Below, one piece after another: positions 1-8,994 of a stretch of DNA of 64,000 nt. Source of the stretch: Site-B1 sp963827785 (GTDB lineage: Bacteria; Bacteroidota; Bacteroidia; Flavobacteriales; Flavobacteriaceae). The stretch lies in assembly GCA_963827785.1 (NCBI GenBank), contig CAWHCT010000043.1:1-64000 (forward strand). The letters run 5' to 3'. The notes below the pieces were generated by a model. The model was not told where the DNA came from. It worked only from the letters and a program-made list of their open reading frames with translations, and made no database searches. A program made the translations under genes and the position numbers. The first letter of the stretch is position 1, and every line of letters starts with the position of its first letter.

Positions 1-561
1 TTAATGCGAACTAATACTTTAAAAATAAATGAGGCGAATGAGTATTTTAATGCATTCCCTGAAAAATTGCAACAGACAAGTGTTGGAATAAGGATCAAGG
101 AAAGAATTGATGCTTCGATGGCGACTGAAATAGGATCTGTTGCTCCAGATTTTACTGCTCCTACTCCGGAAGGTAAAGAGATATCCTTAAACGAAATAAA
201 AGGTAAAGTAACTATAATTGACTTCTGGGCAGCATGGTGCGGACCTTGCAGAAAAGAAAATCCGAATGTTGTTCAAGTATATGAAAAATATCATGATAAA
301 GGATTAGAGATCATTGGTGTTTCTCTGGATGGTAATACAAGACAAAAGGATGCCAAACAAGAGTGGCTGGATGCCATTGAAAAAGATGGTTTAACATGGT
401 ATCAGGTATCAAATTTGAATTATTTTAATGATCCGGTTGCAAAAAAATACAACATTCAGGCCATTCCGGCTACATTTATCCTGGACAGTGAAGGGAAAAT
501 TATAGCCAAGAACCTTAGAGGGCCAGTTTTAGAGCAAAAGATCTCTGAATTATTGGATTAA
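1..561 (+). CDS. TlpA-family thiol-disulfide oxidoreductase, 5'-truncated
   Basis: This is the C-terminal part of a periplasmic or membrane-attached thioredoxin-like protein. The thioredoxin domain (about residues 40-185 of the visible part) carries an intact WCGPC redox motif in the context FWAAWCGPCRKENP, and a cis-Pro loop (IQAIPATF). The reading frame is open to the first base (TTA before the first ATG), and the first visible 40 residues look like the linker that follows a DUF4369-type N-terminal domain in Bacteroidota TlpA proteins. I therefore infer that the gene begins upstream of the window and that no signal peptide is visible for that reason. The likely role is disulfide reduction or cytochrome c maturation-type chemistry in the envelope; the substrate is unknown. 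Confidence 0.85.
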   Translation, partial: LMRTNTLKINEANEYFNAFPEKLQQTSVGIRIKERIDASMATEIGSVAPDFTAPTPEGKEISLNEIKGKVTIIDFWAAWCGPCRKENPNVVQVYEKYHDKGLEIIGVSLDGNTRQKDAKQEWLDAIEKDGLTWYQVSNLNYFNDPVAKKYNIQAIPATFILDSEGKIIAKNLRGPVLEQKISELLD

Positions 562-575
562 ATTCCGGAAAGGAA

Positions 576-1229
576 TCAATTCAATTTCCCTGCCCGTTGC
601 AAGATAAATAGCAAGGCAATGGGAATTGCCAATAGAATTATCATTGTTAAATGCTCCTTGAATAACCAGGGAGCAAATAATAGGGTTATGACATAACCTC
701 CAATGGCACCTCCAAAATGAGCATCATGACCAATATTGCCTATTTGTTTCTTCATGCCATAAATAGAATACAACAGATATGCGATCCCAAACACATAGGC
801 TGGAATTGGGATTGGAATGAAGAACATATATAGACTCATATCAGGATCGAACAGGATGGATGAATACAAAACCCCTGTAACAGCTCCACTGGCGCCTACT
901 GCACTGTAATGATATTCATTTTTATGAAAATATAATGATAAAAGACTGCCGGCAATAAGACTTCCGAAATAAATAAGTAAGAATTTTAATTCTCCAACAA
1001 ACCTCAGGACAGGATTTGCAAAGAAATAAAGAGTGATCATATTAAAAAGCAAATGCTGAGTATTAACATGCAAGAATCCAGAGCTAAGCATTCTTATCTG
1101 CTCCTTTCTTCTTATGGCACCTACATTAAACTTATATTTCTCAAAAAAACTATAATCTCCAAGACCCTTATATGTAATTATAACATTTGCAGCAATTAGG
1201 ACAATAGTGACAAGACTCAAACCATACAT
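576..1229 (-). CDS. Rhomboid family intramembrane serine protease
   Basis: A 217-residue polytopic membrane protein with about six hydrophobic segments. The catalytic serine sits in the rhomboid motif GASGAV (about residue 113) and the partner histidine in HDAHFGGAIGG (about residue 168), together with the HxxxN region in the second helix (HLLFNMITLYFF). Rhomboids cleave transmembrane substrates inside the bilayer; the substrate here is not known. The gene converges on the thioredoxin gene with a 14-base gap and is divergent from the acyltransferase gene that follows. Length is typical of bacterial rhomboids with no extra N-terminal domain. Confidence 0.92.
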   Translation of the reverse strand: MYGLSLVTIVLIAANVIITYKGLGDYSFFEKYKFNVGAIRRKEQIRMLSSGFLHVNTQHLLFNMITLYFFANPVLRFVGELKFLLIYFGSLIAGSLLSLYFHKNEYHYSAVGASGAVTGVLYSSILFDPDMSLYMFFIPIPIPAYVFGIAYLLYSIYGMKKQIGNIGHDAHFGGAIGGYVITLLFAPWLFKEHLTMIILLAIPIALLFILQRAGKLN

Positions 1230-1301
1230 TCTAATAAAATTTTTGTTTGGCGAAGATAATTGTAATTATTTTATAATTAATAAAAACTATTATTTATAAC
1301 T

Positions 1302-1309
1302 TATCTTTG
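1302..1309 (+). promoter_or_regulatory. Bacteroidota -7 box TATCTTTG upstream of the acyltransferase gene
   Basis: TATCTTTG matches the Bacteroidota housekeeping sigma consensus TAnnTTTG and lies 21 bases before the ATG at 1331. No clear TTG element is visible at the expected -33 distance. Confidence 0.5.
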
Positions 1310-1330
1310 CGCCTTTAAAGCAAAAAATCA

Positions 1331-2221
1331 ATGCAGTTAATTGCTTACATTCTAATTTATCCTTTTTTTTGGATAATATCTATTCTCCCCTTTAGGTTGC
1401 TATACGCCTTTTCTGATTTTTTATATTTACTTATTTACAGGGTATTTGGATACCGAACCAAAACCGTAAAAGAAAACCTTAATCTTGTTTTTCCAGATAA
1501 GTCTGATGCCGAAATTAAAAGAATTACCAAAGCCTTTTACCATCACTTATGTGATATGATCGTAGAATCGATCAAGTCCATGACCATTTCGGAAGCTGAA
1601 ATGAAAAAAAGATACGTTTTTACTAATGTTGAAGAAATTCATAAGCTTGAGAAAATCAATAAAAGTATCGTTTTGATGTGCGGTCACTATGCCAGTTGGG
1701 AATGGATATTCATCCTTCAAAAATATATTAACCACAAGGGTTACGCCATATACAAGAAATTGGCAAATAAATATTTTGACCGATTAGTGAAACGGATAAG
1801 AGCAAGATATAATTCTTATTTGATCACTACAAAAGAAACCATTCCAACCTTAACAAGATCAAAAGAGCAAGGTGAATTAACTATTAACGGGTTTATATCT
1901 GATCAATCTCCTAAAGTAAGTAAAGCCTATCATTGGGACGAATTTATGGGAATCAAAGTTCCTATCCATACAGGAGCAGAAATGCTTGCAAAAAAATTGG
2001 ATATGGCAGTTGTGTTCTTTGCCGTAAAAAAGATCAAGAGAGGATACTATGAAACAACATTTAAAACACTTTGCATCAATCCCAGTGAGTTTAAAGATTA
2101 TGAAATAACTGATATATTCATAAAACTTGTTGAAAAGCAAATAAAGGAAGCTCCCGAATATTATCTATGGACTCATAAACGTTGGAAGCACAGAGACAAA
2201 GTGCCTACTAAATTCCTGTGA
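1331..2221 (+). CDS. Lysophospholipid/lipid A acyltransferase, LpxL/HtrB family
   Basis: A 296-residue membrane-associated acyltransferase. An N-terminal hydrophobic segment (about residues 1-35) is followed by the family HX4D/E catalytic motif as HYASWEW (about residues 118-124). The C-terminal part (YYLWTHKRWKHR) is the usual end of the LpxL/HtrB/MsbB family. These enzymes add a secondary acyl chain to lipid A at the inner face of the cytoplasmic membrane; Bacteroidota versions may alternatively acylate other lipids. A TAnnTTTG promoter box lies just upstream. The stop codon falls inside a short GAAA-looped inverted repeat at 2212-2231. Confidence 0.9.
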   Translation: MQLIAYILIYPFFWIISILPFRLLYAFSDFLYLLIYRVFGYRTKTVKENLNLVFPDKSDAEIKRITKAFYHHLCDMIVESIKSMTISEAEMKKRYVFTNVEEIHKLEKINKSIVLMCGHYASWEWIFILQKYINHKGYAIYKKLANKYFDRLVKRIRARYNSYLITTKETIPTLTRSKEQGELTINGFISDQSPKVSKAYHWDEFMGIKVPIHTGAEMLAKKLDMAVVFFAVKKIKRGYYETTFKTLCINPSEFKDYEITDIFIKLVEKQIKEAPEYYLWTHKRWKHRDKVPTKFL

Positions 2222-2231
2222 AAACAGGAAT
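2212..2231. terminator. Small hairpin over the acyltransferase stop codon
   Basis: ATTCCTGT and ACAGGAAT form a perfect 8-bp stem with a GAAA loop. There is no following T-run, so a terminator role is only a suggestion. Confidence 0.3.
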
Positions 2232-2266
2232 CTTGTTAATCGAGGTCAGGAATAGCTAAATGAAAA

Positions 2267-3037
2267 TTAAATATTTCCTTTTTTGACAAAAAAATCAATT
2301 ACATTTTTTTCTTTCATTAAATCATCCATATAGCTTTCTAATTCTTCAAATTCAATCATTGGCATCTCAGCTTGAAGAGACCGAAATGATTTATCAACTT
2401 GTGGCGCTATTAAAATCGTCTTCCCAAATTTCAAATCAAACAAACGCATATTAACTATTGCATAAGAATTGTTATCAATTGTAGTAAAAGCTAAGTAATC
2501 AACTTTCGATTGTTTTGTTTTAAACATTCCTTGGCTTATATAATTAGGATGATTTCGAGATAATATAAGTGAGGAACTTAAATTATAATTTTTTAAGTCT
2601 ATTGTATCGGTCAAAACAACAATATTAAAAAAAACTTCATTCTTTTTATCAAGCAATCTGCCTTTATTCAAGTTGCTTTTTTTAACATAAAAACTCCTGT
2701 AAAGTATATTCTTATTATTAAATTCCAAAGTGTTTCCAAAAGTACCAACACCTTTAAAGCTGTCTTCTCCAATAAGATTATATGCAGGTTCAGGGAAAAC
2801 TCCAGATGTTATCGGGTTTTTAAATTCATTTTCAACATGCTTCAAATCATTTAAAAACATTTCTTTATCCCATTTTAAAGAATCATTTCTGTTTTGATAA
2901 TGTACTATTGCATTTTCATCTGTCCAAAAATCTGTTTTGTTAGTTATGGATTCAGAAATACTTTTTTCATTAACCGACTTTTTACAAGAAATAATAAAAA
3001 AGAAAACAAGATATATTAAGATTAACTTTTTTGTCAT
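2267..3037 (-). CDS. Hypothetical lipoprotein
   Basis: A 256-residue protein that I do not recognise. It starts with a lipoprotein signal: Lys-rich n-region, a hydrophobic core LILIYLVFFFIIS and a lipobox cysteine at about residue 18 (ISCKK). The mature part is hydrophilic and alternates short strands, with no catalytic motif I can name. It lies 9 bases downstream of the class V aminotransferase gene on the same strand and is probably co-transcribed with it and with the phosphomutase gene. Local sequence is AT-rich even for this window. Confidence 0.75.
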   Translation of the reverse strand: MTKKLILIYLVFFFIISCKKSVNEKSISESITNKTDFWTDENAIVHYQNRNDSLKWDKEMFLNDLKHVENEFKNPITSGVFPEPAYNLIGEDSFKGVGTFGNTLEFNNKNILYRSFYVKKSNLNKGRLLDKKNEVFFNIVVLTDTIDLKNYNLSSSLILSRNHPNYISQGMFKTKQSKVDYLAFTTIDNNSYAIVNMRLFDLKFGKTILIAPQVDKSFRSLQAEMPMIEFEELESYMDDLMKEKNVIDFFVKKGNI

Positions 3038-3046
3038 TTTTATTTA

Positions 3047-4543
3047 CTAAAGCTTAAACCAATTATTGACAGTTTCAGAATTATTGATCTCTGACTTATG
3101 AATGAATTCATTTGTATTCTTATCATAGTCATAATCCATAGCCCAGTCCTTATGGTTTTCTGCCAAATCTTGCACTGATTTACAGATATGATCTACTTCA
3201 GAATTTGTAATTGTAGGATGAACAGAAAGTCTAATCCAACCCGGTTTATGTGAAAGGTCACCCAGGCTAATTTCATCGGTTAAACTATGAGAGGTCTCAT
3301 AATCTACATGCAATAAAAAATGGCCGTAGGTTCCTGCGCAACTGCATCCACCTCTTGTTTGTATGCCGAATCGATCATTCAATAGTTTTACACCCAAATT
3401 ATAATGAAGCTCATCAATATAAAAGGATATCACTCCCAACCTATCCTGATGCTGACCAGCCAAAATATTTAAATTAGGTATTGATTTAAAGCATTTAAAT
3501 ATCTTTTTAACTAATTCATGTTCTCGCTTCAAAATATTTGTTGTACCCATCTGCTCTTTAAGATTGATGGCCAAAGCTGCTTTAATTGTCTGTAAAAACC
3601 CAGGAGTACCTCCATCCTCTCTATCTTCAATATTCTCAAAATACTTATGCTCCCCCCAAGGATTAGTAAAAGCAACTGTACCTCCACCAGGACAATCGGG
3701 AATCATATTTTTATATAGTTTTTTATTAAACAACAAAATTCCGGATGATCCCGGCCCACCCAGGAATTTGTGTGGTGAAAAATAAATAGCATCTAAGTAT
3801 TCTTTTGGATCTTCCGGATGCATGTCAATTTCAACATAAGGAGCTGAGCAGGCATAATCCACAAAACATACACCTCCATGTTCATGTATTAATTTCGCAG
3901 CTTTATGAACTGGTGTTTGAATTCCTGTAACATTGCTGCACGCAGTGATCGATAAGATCTTTAAAGGAGTATCTTTATACTTTACAATTGCCTTTTCCAG
4001 ATTTTTAAGGCAAAACAAGCCTTTTTTACATGGAGGGATTATCTCAACCTTTGCCATGGTTTCCAGCCAGGAAGTTTGATTGGAATGGTGTTCCATATGA
4101 GAGATGAAAACGACCGGTTTCACTTCTTCCGGAATTTTGGCAAACTTGCGTAAGTTCTCAGGCACTTTAAGTCCTAATATTCGCTGAAACTTATTTACAA
4201 CACCCGTCATTCCATTACCTGCAATGATCAAAACATCGTCTTCATTACAATTTACATGTTTCTTTATAATGTCTTTTGCTTTATGATAAGACATGGTCAT
4301 AGCTGTTCCAGAAACTGTAGTTTCTGTATGCGTATTAGCGACATATGGACCAAATTCATTCATCATTTTTTCCTCAATAGGTCTGTATAATCTGCCTGAG
4401 GCGGTCCAATCTGTATAAACAATTTTCTTTTTACCGAATGGTGTGAGGAAATTTTGGTCTATCCCAATAATATGTTTTCTGAACTGCTCAAAGTAGGATT
4501 CTAATTCAGTTGATGTAATTTGTTCTTTTTTTGTAGATAACAT
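3047..4543 (-). CDS. Class V PLP-dependent aminotransferase, cysteine-desulfurase-like
   Basis: A 498-residue protein of the class V (NifS/Csd-like) fold. The PLP-binding lysine is visible in FSPHKFLGGPGSSG (about residue 260), preceded by the cofactor Asp in VDYACSAP. An ETTVSGTAMTMSYHKA segment matches the N-terminal glycine-rich region. A loop RGGCSCAGTYGH near residue 400 places two cysteines roughly where group II cysteine desulfurases keep their catalytic cysteine. Substrate is not predictable: cysteine desulfurase, selenocysteine lyase or an aminotransferase on another amino acid are all possible. The gene lies 26 bases after the phosphomutase gene and just before a lipoprotein gene, which does not resolve function. 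Confidence 0.85.
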   Translation of the reverse strand: MLSTKKEQITSTELESYFEQFRKHIIGIDQNFLTPFGKKKIVYTDWTASGRLYRPIEEKMMNEFGPYVANTHTETTVSGTAMTMSYHKAKDIIKKHVNCNEDDVLIIAGNGMTGVVNKFQRILGLKVPENLRKFAKIPEEVKPVVFISHMEHHSNQTSWLETMAKVEIIPPCKKGLFCLKNLEKAIVKYKDTPLKILSITACSNVTGIQTPVHKAAKLIHEHGGVCFVDYACSAPYVEIDMHPEDPKEYLDAIYFSPHKFLGGPGSSGILLFNKKLYKNMIPDCPGGGTVAFTNPWGEHKYFENIEDREDGGTPGFLQTIKAALAINLKEQMGTTNILKREHELVKKIFKCFKSIPNLNILAGQHQDRLGVISFYIDELHYNLGVKLLNDRFGIQTRGGCSCAGTYGHFLLHVDYETSHSLTDEISLGDLSHKPGWIRLSVHPTITNSEVDHICKSVQDLAENHKDWAMDYDYDKNTNEFIHKSEINNSETVNNWFKL

Positions 4544-4569
4544 ATTTGGTTTATAAAGGACCTAAATTA

Positions 4570-5958
4570 CTAAATATTTGCTATTTCCTTGATCTCTGAA
4601 ATAATTTTGTCAGCCAATTCATCTGCTTCCTGCTGAGATTTGGCTTCAGTGTAAATTCTGATAATAGGTTCCGTATTACTTTTTCTTAAATGCACCCATG
4701 ATTTAGGGAAATCTATTTTTACACCATCTATTGTTGATACCTCTTCATTTTTATAACGATCGGCCATTTTAATTAATATATCATCCACATCTAATCCAGG
4801 TGTCAATTCAATTTTCTTTTTACTCATAAAATAGCTTGGATAGGTCTTTCGAAGATCACTGACAGACATTCTCTTTTCAGCCAATAAACTTAAAAACAAA
4901 GCAACGCCAACCAATGAATCCCTGCCATAATGTAGTTCAGGATAAATAATGCCTCCATTGCCTTCTCCCCCAATTATGGCATTGGTCTTCTTCATTAATT
5001 CCACCACATTTACTTCTCCAACGGCACTGGCGAAATATTTGCCTCCATGTTTTTCAGTAATATCGCGAAGTGCTCTTGAAGAACTCATATTGCTTACCGT
5101 ATTTCCGGATTGCTGACTCAAAACATAATCGGCACAAGCGACCAATGTATATTCTTCACCAAACATCTCGCCATTTTCATCCATGAATGCTAACCTGTCA
5201 ACATCAGGATCTACAACAATTCCAAAATCGGCATGTTCTTTAACTACCTTTTTGGAAAGATCGGTTAAATGTTCTTTTAATGGTTCCGGATTATGTGGAA
5301 AATGACCATTAGGTTCGCAAAATAGTTTAACTGGCTCTACTCCCAGCCTCTCCAACAATAAGGGAATCGCAATGCCACCTGTGGAGTTGACGCCATCCAC
5401 CACCACTTTAAATTTGCATGCTTCAATTGCTTTTTTATTGACAAGTGGCAAATCTAAAACTTCATCTATATGCAGATCGATATACGCATCATTCTTTGTT
5501 ATTTTTCCTAAATTATCCACTTCAGCAAAACTAATTGACCCATCTTCTGCAAGTTTCAATATATTTTCGCCGGCATTGGCATTTAAAAATTCACCTTTTT
5601 CATTAAGTAATTTTAGTGCATTCCATTGTTTTGGGTTATGGCTGGCTGTTAAAATAATACCACCATCAGCATGTTCCATAGGCACAGCAACCTCAACGGT
5701 TGGTGTAGTAGACAATCCAAGATCGATCACATGAATTCCTAGCCCTACTAGTGTATTCATAACTAAATTCTGTATCATTTCTCCCGAAATTCTGGCATCT
5801 CTTCCAACAACAACTCTGTAGTTTTCTTTTGAACGTTGATTTTTTATCCACTGACCATAAGCGGAAGCAAATTTAACAGCATCAATTGGTGTCAAATTAT
5901 CGCCAACTTGTCCTCCTATTGTTCCCCGTATTCCTGAAATTGATTTTATTAGAGTCAT
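4570..5958 (-). CDS. glmM: Phosphoglucosamine mutase / phosphomannomutase family protein
   Basis: A 462-residue alpha-D-phosphohexomutase. The four family regions are present: the phosphoserine loop TASHNPKQWN, the metal loop as DPDVDRLAF, the sugar-binding GEGNGGI (about residue 325), and the phosphate-binding RKSNTEPIIRIYTEA near the C-terminus. In Bacteroidota this type is usually annotated GlmM, which converts glucosamine-6-P to glucosamine-1-P for UDP-GlcNAc synthesis, but phosphomannomutase or phosphoglucomutase activity cannot be excluded. I chose the ATG at 5958 rather than one at 5979. The upstream codons overlap a TAnnTTTG promoter box at 5977-5984, and the family begins with the MTLIKSISGIRGTIGG stretch. 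Confidence 0.88.
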   Translation of the reverse strand: MTLIKSISGIRGTIGGQVGDNLTPIDAVKFASAYGQWIKNQRSKENYRVVVGRDARISGEMIQNLVMNTLVGLGIHVIDLGLSTTPTVEVAVPMEHADGGIILTASHNPKQWNALKLLNEKGEFLNANAGENILKLAEDGSISFAEVDNLGKITKNDAYIDLHIDEVLDLPLVNKKAIEACKFKVVVDGVNSTGGIAIPLLLERLGVEPVKLFCEPNGHFPHNPEPLKEHLTDLSKKVVKEHADFGIVVDPDVDRLAFMDENGEMFGEEYTLVACADYVLSQQSGNTVSNMSSSRALRDITEKHGGKYFASAVGEVNVVELMKKTNAIIGGEGNGGIIYPELHYGRDSLVGVALFLSLLAEKRMSVSDLRKTYPSYFMSKKKIELTPGLDVDDILIKMADRYKNEEVSTIDGVKIDFPKSWVHLRKSNTEPIIRIYTEAKSQQEADELADKIISEIKEIANI

Positions 5959-5976
5959 AGTAAATTTAAATTTTGA

Positions 5977-5984
5977 CAAATATA
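5977..5984 (-). promoter_or_regulatory. -7 box TATATTTG for the phosphomutase operon
   Basis: Read on the minus strand, 5984 to 5977 is TATATTTG, a match to TAnnTTTG. It sits 18 bases before the ATG at 5958 and overlaps the alternative ATG at 5979, which decides the start. Confidence 0.5.
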
Positions 5985-6030
5985 CTATTTCATAGTGTTA
6001 ATGTTTAACCCTAATTTGTAAATTAGAACA

Positions 6031-6627
6031 ATGAACTACTTAGCTCACATTTACTTGTCTGGAAATAATAAAGAAATAGCAATTGGAAATTTTATCTCTG
6101 ATAGTGTACGAGGCAATAAATATAGATCCTTTCCCAAGGAAATCCAGAAAGGTATTTTATTGCACAGGGAAATAGATACTTTCACTGATGCTCATGAAAT
6201 ATTTAGAAAAAGCACGAAACGATTACACAAAAATTATGGTCATTATTCAGGAGTTATCGTTGATATTTTTTATGATCATTTTTTAGCGAAAAATTGGGAG
6301 AATTATTCAGATATATCCTTAGAAGAATATACTACCAGTTTTTATAAGGTTCTAGACGATAATTTTGATCTATTACCACAAAGAGTTCAACATTTGATGC
6401 CTTATATGGTAAAAGACAACTGGTTGCTCAATTACGCGAGTATTGAAGGGATTTCACGAGTTTTGCAGGGAATGAGCAGACGTACAAAATACAACTCAAA
6501 TATGAATTTGGCCACAAGAGAGTTAAAGGAATACAATGACCTGTTTGAAAATGAGTTTAGATTATTTTTTAAAGAGCTCATAGAATTTTCAAATGACAAA
6601 TTGAAAGAAATAAATCAAAAATTATGA
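6031..6627 (+). CDS. acpH: Acyl carrier protein phosphodiesterase (AcpH/DUF479 family)
   Basis: A 198-residue protein starting MNYLAHIYLSG, the hallmark beginning of AcpH proteins, which hydrolyse the 4'-phosphopantetheine arm from holo-ACP. The HD-like metal ligands are visible in HREIDTFTDAH (about residues 51-61) and DIFYDHFLA (about 84-92). The length matches the family. It opens a tight five-gene run: its stop overlaps the start of the gamma-glutamyltransferase gene by four bases (ATGA), which suggests translational coupling. The function is from homology; AcpH's physiological role is poorly understood in most bacteria. Confidence 0.9.
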   Translation: MNYLAHIYLSGNNKEIAIGNFISDSVRGNKYRSFPKEIQKGILLHREIDTFTDAHEIFRKSTKRLHKNYGHYSGVIVDIFYDHFLAKNWENYSDISLEEYTTSFYKVLDDNFDLLPQRVQHLMPYMVKDNWLLNYASIEGISRVLQGMSRRTKYNSNMNLATRELKEYNDLFENEFRLFFKELIEFSNDKLKEINQKL

Positions 6628-8324
6628 AACGGTTTTTATTCATTTGTGGTCTCTTTCTCATCATTTTTTCCTGTAGATCCCATAAGGAAGTAACAATAAC
6701 TACATCATTAAAAGGAACCATTGCAAAACATGCTATGGTAGTATCTGCGCGAGCCGAAGCATCTAAAATTGGATTGGATATTTTAAAAAATGGAGGAAAT
6801 GCGTTTGATGCCATGATGGGAACAGAATTAGCACTGGCTGTCGCCTATCCTTTTGCAGGTAATCTTGGAGGTGGTGGCTTTATGGTGTATAGACTAAATA
6901 ACGGAGAAACAGGAGCTTTGGATTATAGAGAGAAGGCCCCACTGGCAGCTTATAAGGATATGTATGTAGATGATAACGGCAATATGATTCCGGATATTAG
7001 CAGAATTGGTGGCCTTTCAGTTGGTATTCCCGGCACAGTTGCAGGGATTTTTGCTGTTCATGAAAAGTTTGGAACCATACCTATTCAGGATATTTTTAAT
7101 CCGGTAATAGATCTGGCCAATAAAGGAGTAGTTGTAACAGCTAAACAAGAAAAAAGACTCGAGACCTATCAGCCTTTATTCAAGGAAGCAAATAAAGACT
7201 CTACTATGTTCGAATATAATTGGAAACAGAACGACACCATTAAATATCCTGCTTTAGCCGAAACACTTTCGCTTATTTTAAAGAATGGAAAAGATGAATT
7301 TTACAAAAAGGAAACGGCTGTTAAATTGGTAGAATTTTTACAAAATAACGGAGGGATAATCACCCTGGAAGATCTGGAAAAATATGAGGCAAAATGGAGA
7401 GAACCGATTGTTTTTAATTATGACGACCTGAAAATAATATCCATGTCTCCGCCATCAAGTGGAGGAATTTGCTTGGCACAAATAATGAAAATGATTGAAC
7501 CTTATGATCTGGATTCTTATGGCCATAACTCGGTTAAATCCATCCAATTAATAACAGAAGCTTCACGTCGTGCTTATGCCGACAGAAGCTATTATTTAGG
7601 CGATCCCGATTTTTACTCAATTCCCACTAAAGCTTTATTAAGTGATGCTTATTTAAAAGACAGAATGGTATCCTTTTCTTTTGACAAGGCAACAAAATCT
7701 AGTGAGGTTTCTTATGGAAATATCAAAATAACTGAAAGTGACGAAACCACACACTACTCTATTATTGATCAATTTGGAAATGCCATATCGGCTACAACTA
7801 CACTCAATGGAGCTTATGGCTCAAAATTATACTGTTCTGAATTAGGATTTTTTCTGAATAACCAAATGGATGATTTTTCAAGTAAACCAGGTGAACCCAA
7901 TATGTTTGGTCTGATTGGAGCTGAAGCCAATAGCATACAACCAGAGAAACGCATGCTAAGCTCAATGACACCAACAATTGTCGAAAAAAACGGCAAACTG
8001 TTTATGAGTGTCGGTACTCCGGGAGGATCGACTATTATAACATGTGTATTACAAACGATACTTAATGTTTATGAGTTTAATATGAGTATGCAGGAAGCAG
8101 TTAATACTCCAAGATTTCATCATCAATGGTTGCCTGATGAGATCAGGATGGAGCCCAACTCGTTTGAGCCATCTATTAAATATCTCTTGAAGCAAAAAGG
8201 ATACATTATTAATGAAGATATCTCGCCAATAATTGGAAAGGTGGATGGAATTCTAGTAATGAAAAACGGCAAGTTGGAAGGCGGAGCAGATAAACGAGGT
8301 GATGACACAGCAATTGGATTTTAA
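6624..8324 (+). CDS. ggt: Gamma-glutamyltransferase, lipoprotein form
   Basis: A 566-residue N-terminal nucleophile hydrolase that transfers or hydrolyses gamma-glutamyl groups, for example from glutathione-like thiols. The autoprocessing and nucleophile threonine is in ETTHYSIIDQFGNAIS (about residue 375). The GGGGF oxyanion region occurs as NLGGGGFMVY, and SVGTPGGSTI is the conserved small-subunit motif. The N-terminus has a lipobox-like cysteine (IIFSCRSH), so the enzyme is probably anchored in the envelope facing the periplasm or surface, not soluble as in E. coli. It overlaps acpH by four bases and the downstream AlkD-like gene by one base (TAATG). Confidence 0.93.
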   Translation: MKRFLFICGLFLIIFSCRSHKEVTITTSLKGTIAKHAMVVSARAEASKIGLDILKNGGNAFDAMMGTELALAVAYPFAGNLGGGGFMVYRLNNGETGALDYREKAPLAAYKDMYVDDNGNMIPDISRIGGLSVGIPGTVAGIFAVHEKFGTIPIQDIFNPVIDLANKGVVVTAKQEKRLETYQPLFKEANKDSTMFEYNWKQNDTIKYPALAETLSLILKNGKDEFYKKETAVKLVEFLQNNGGIITLEDLEKYEAKWREPIVFNYDDLKIISMSPPSSGGICLAQIMKMIEPYDLDSYGHNSVKSIQLITEASRRAYADRSYYLGDPDFYSIPTKALLSDAYLKDRMVSFSFDKATKSSEVSYGNIKITESDETTHYSIIDQFGNAISATTTLNGAYGSKLYCSELGFFLNNQMDDFSSKPGEPNMFGLIGAEANSIQPEKRMLSSMTPTIVEKNGKLFMSVGTPGGSTIITCVLQTILNVYEFNMSMQEAVNTPRFHHQWLPDEIRMEPNSFEPSIKYLLKQKGYIINEDISPIIGKVDGILVMKNGKLEGGADKRGDDTAIGF

Positions 8325-8992
8325 TGGAATTTGTGAAAAATTTAATAAAGGTGTTTCAAAAACATTCCAATGTTGAAAATATGTTGCCCATGCAGGCGTA
8401 TATGAAACATAAGTTTGAGTTTTTAGGAATTAAATCTCCCGATAGAAAATTACTTTTAAAAGATGTTCTAAATGCACATAAAGAGGAAGTAAATGAAAAT
8501 TGCCGTTTAATTGCATCAGAATTATATGATTTGCCTCAACGAGAGTATCATTATTGTGCTATGGAAATCACAGATAAATGCTTGAAAAATAGATATAATA
8601 TTGATGATATTACATTAATTGAAAAACTGATTTGTGCACATTCACATTGGGATACTGTTGATTTTATTGCCAAACATATTTTAGGAAATTATCTATTGAT
8701 CTATCCGAAGAAAACAAAAGAAATCATTTCTCACTTTTCTTCAAGCGATAACATGTGGCTAAACCGAAGTGCAATACTCCACCAATTGGGTTACAAGGGG
8801 AAAACGAATTCTTCTATTCTATTTGACTTATGTTTAAAACATGCTGAATCAAAGGAATTCTTCATTCAAAAGGCTATAGGCTGGGCATTACGTGAATATG
8901 CGAAAGTAGATGCGAAATCGGTATTGGCATTTGTAAAAAGTCATAAATTATCAAATCTCAGTCAAAGGGAAGCCTTAAAACATCTAAATTGA
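8324..8992 (+). CDS. DNA alkylation repair protein, AlkD/HEAT-like family
   Basis: A 222-residue all-helical protein that resembles the AlkD-type DNA alkylation repair family of HEAT-like repeats. It carries the sequence features LGIKSPDRKLLLKDV near the start, REYHYCAMEI, and SHWDTVDFIAKHILG in the middle, where AlkD proteins have their aromatic and acidic DNA-binding cleft. Family members remove alkylated purines without base flipping. The start codon overlaps the ggt stop (TAATG). Why a repair glycosylase should sit in a ggt operon is not obvious. Confidence 0.85.
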   Translation: MEFVKNLIKVFQKHSNVENMLPMQAYMKHKFEFLGIKSPDRKLLLKDVLNAHKEEVNENCRLIASELYDLPQREYHYCAMEITDKCLKNRYNIDDITLIEKLICAHSHWDTVDFIAKHILGNYLLIYPKKTKEIISHFSSSDNMWLNRSAILHQLGYKGKTNSSILFDLCLKHAESKEFFIQKAIGWALREYAKVDAKSVLAFVKSHKLSNLSQREALKHLN

Positions 8993-8994
8993 TC

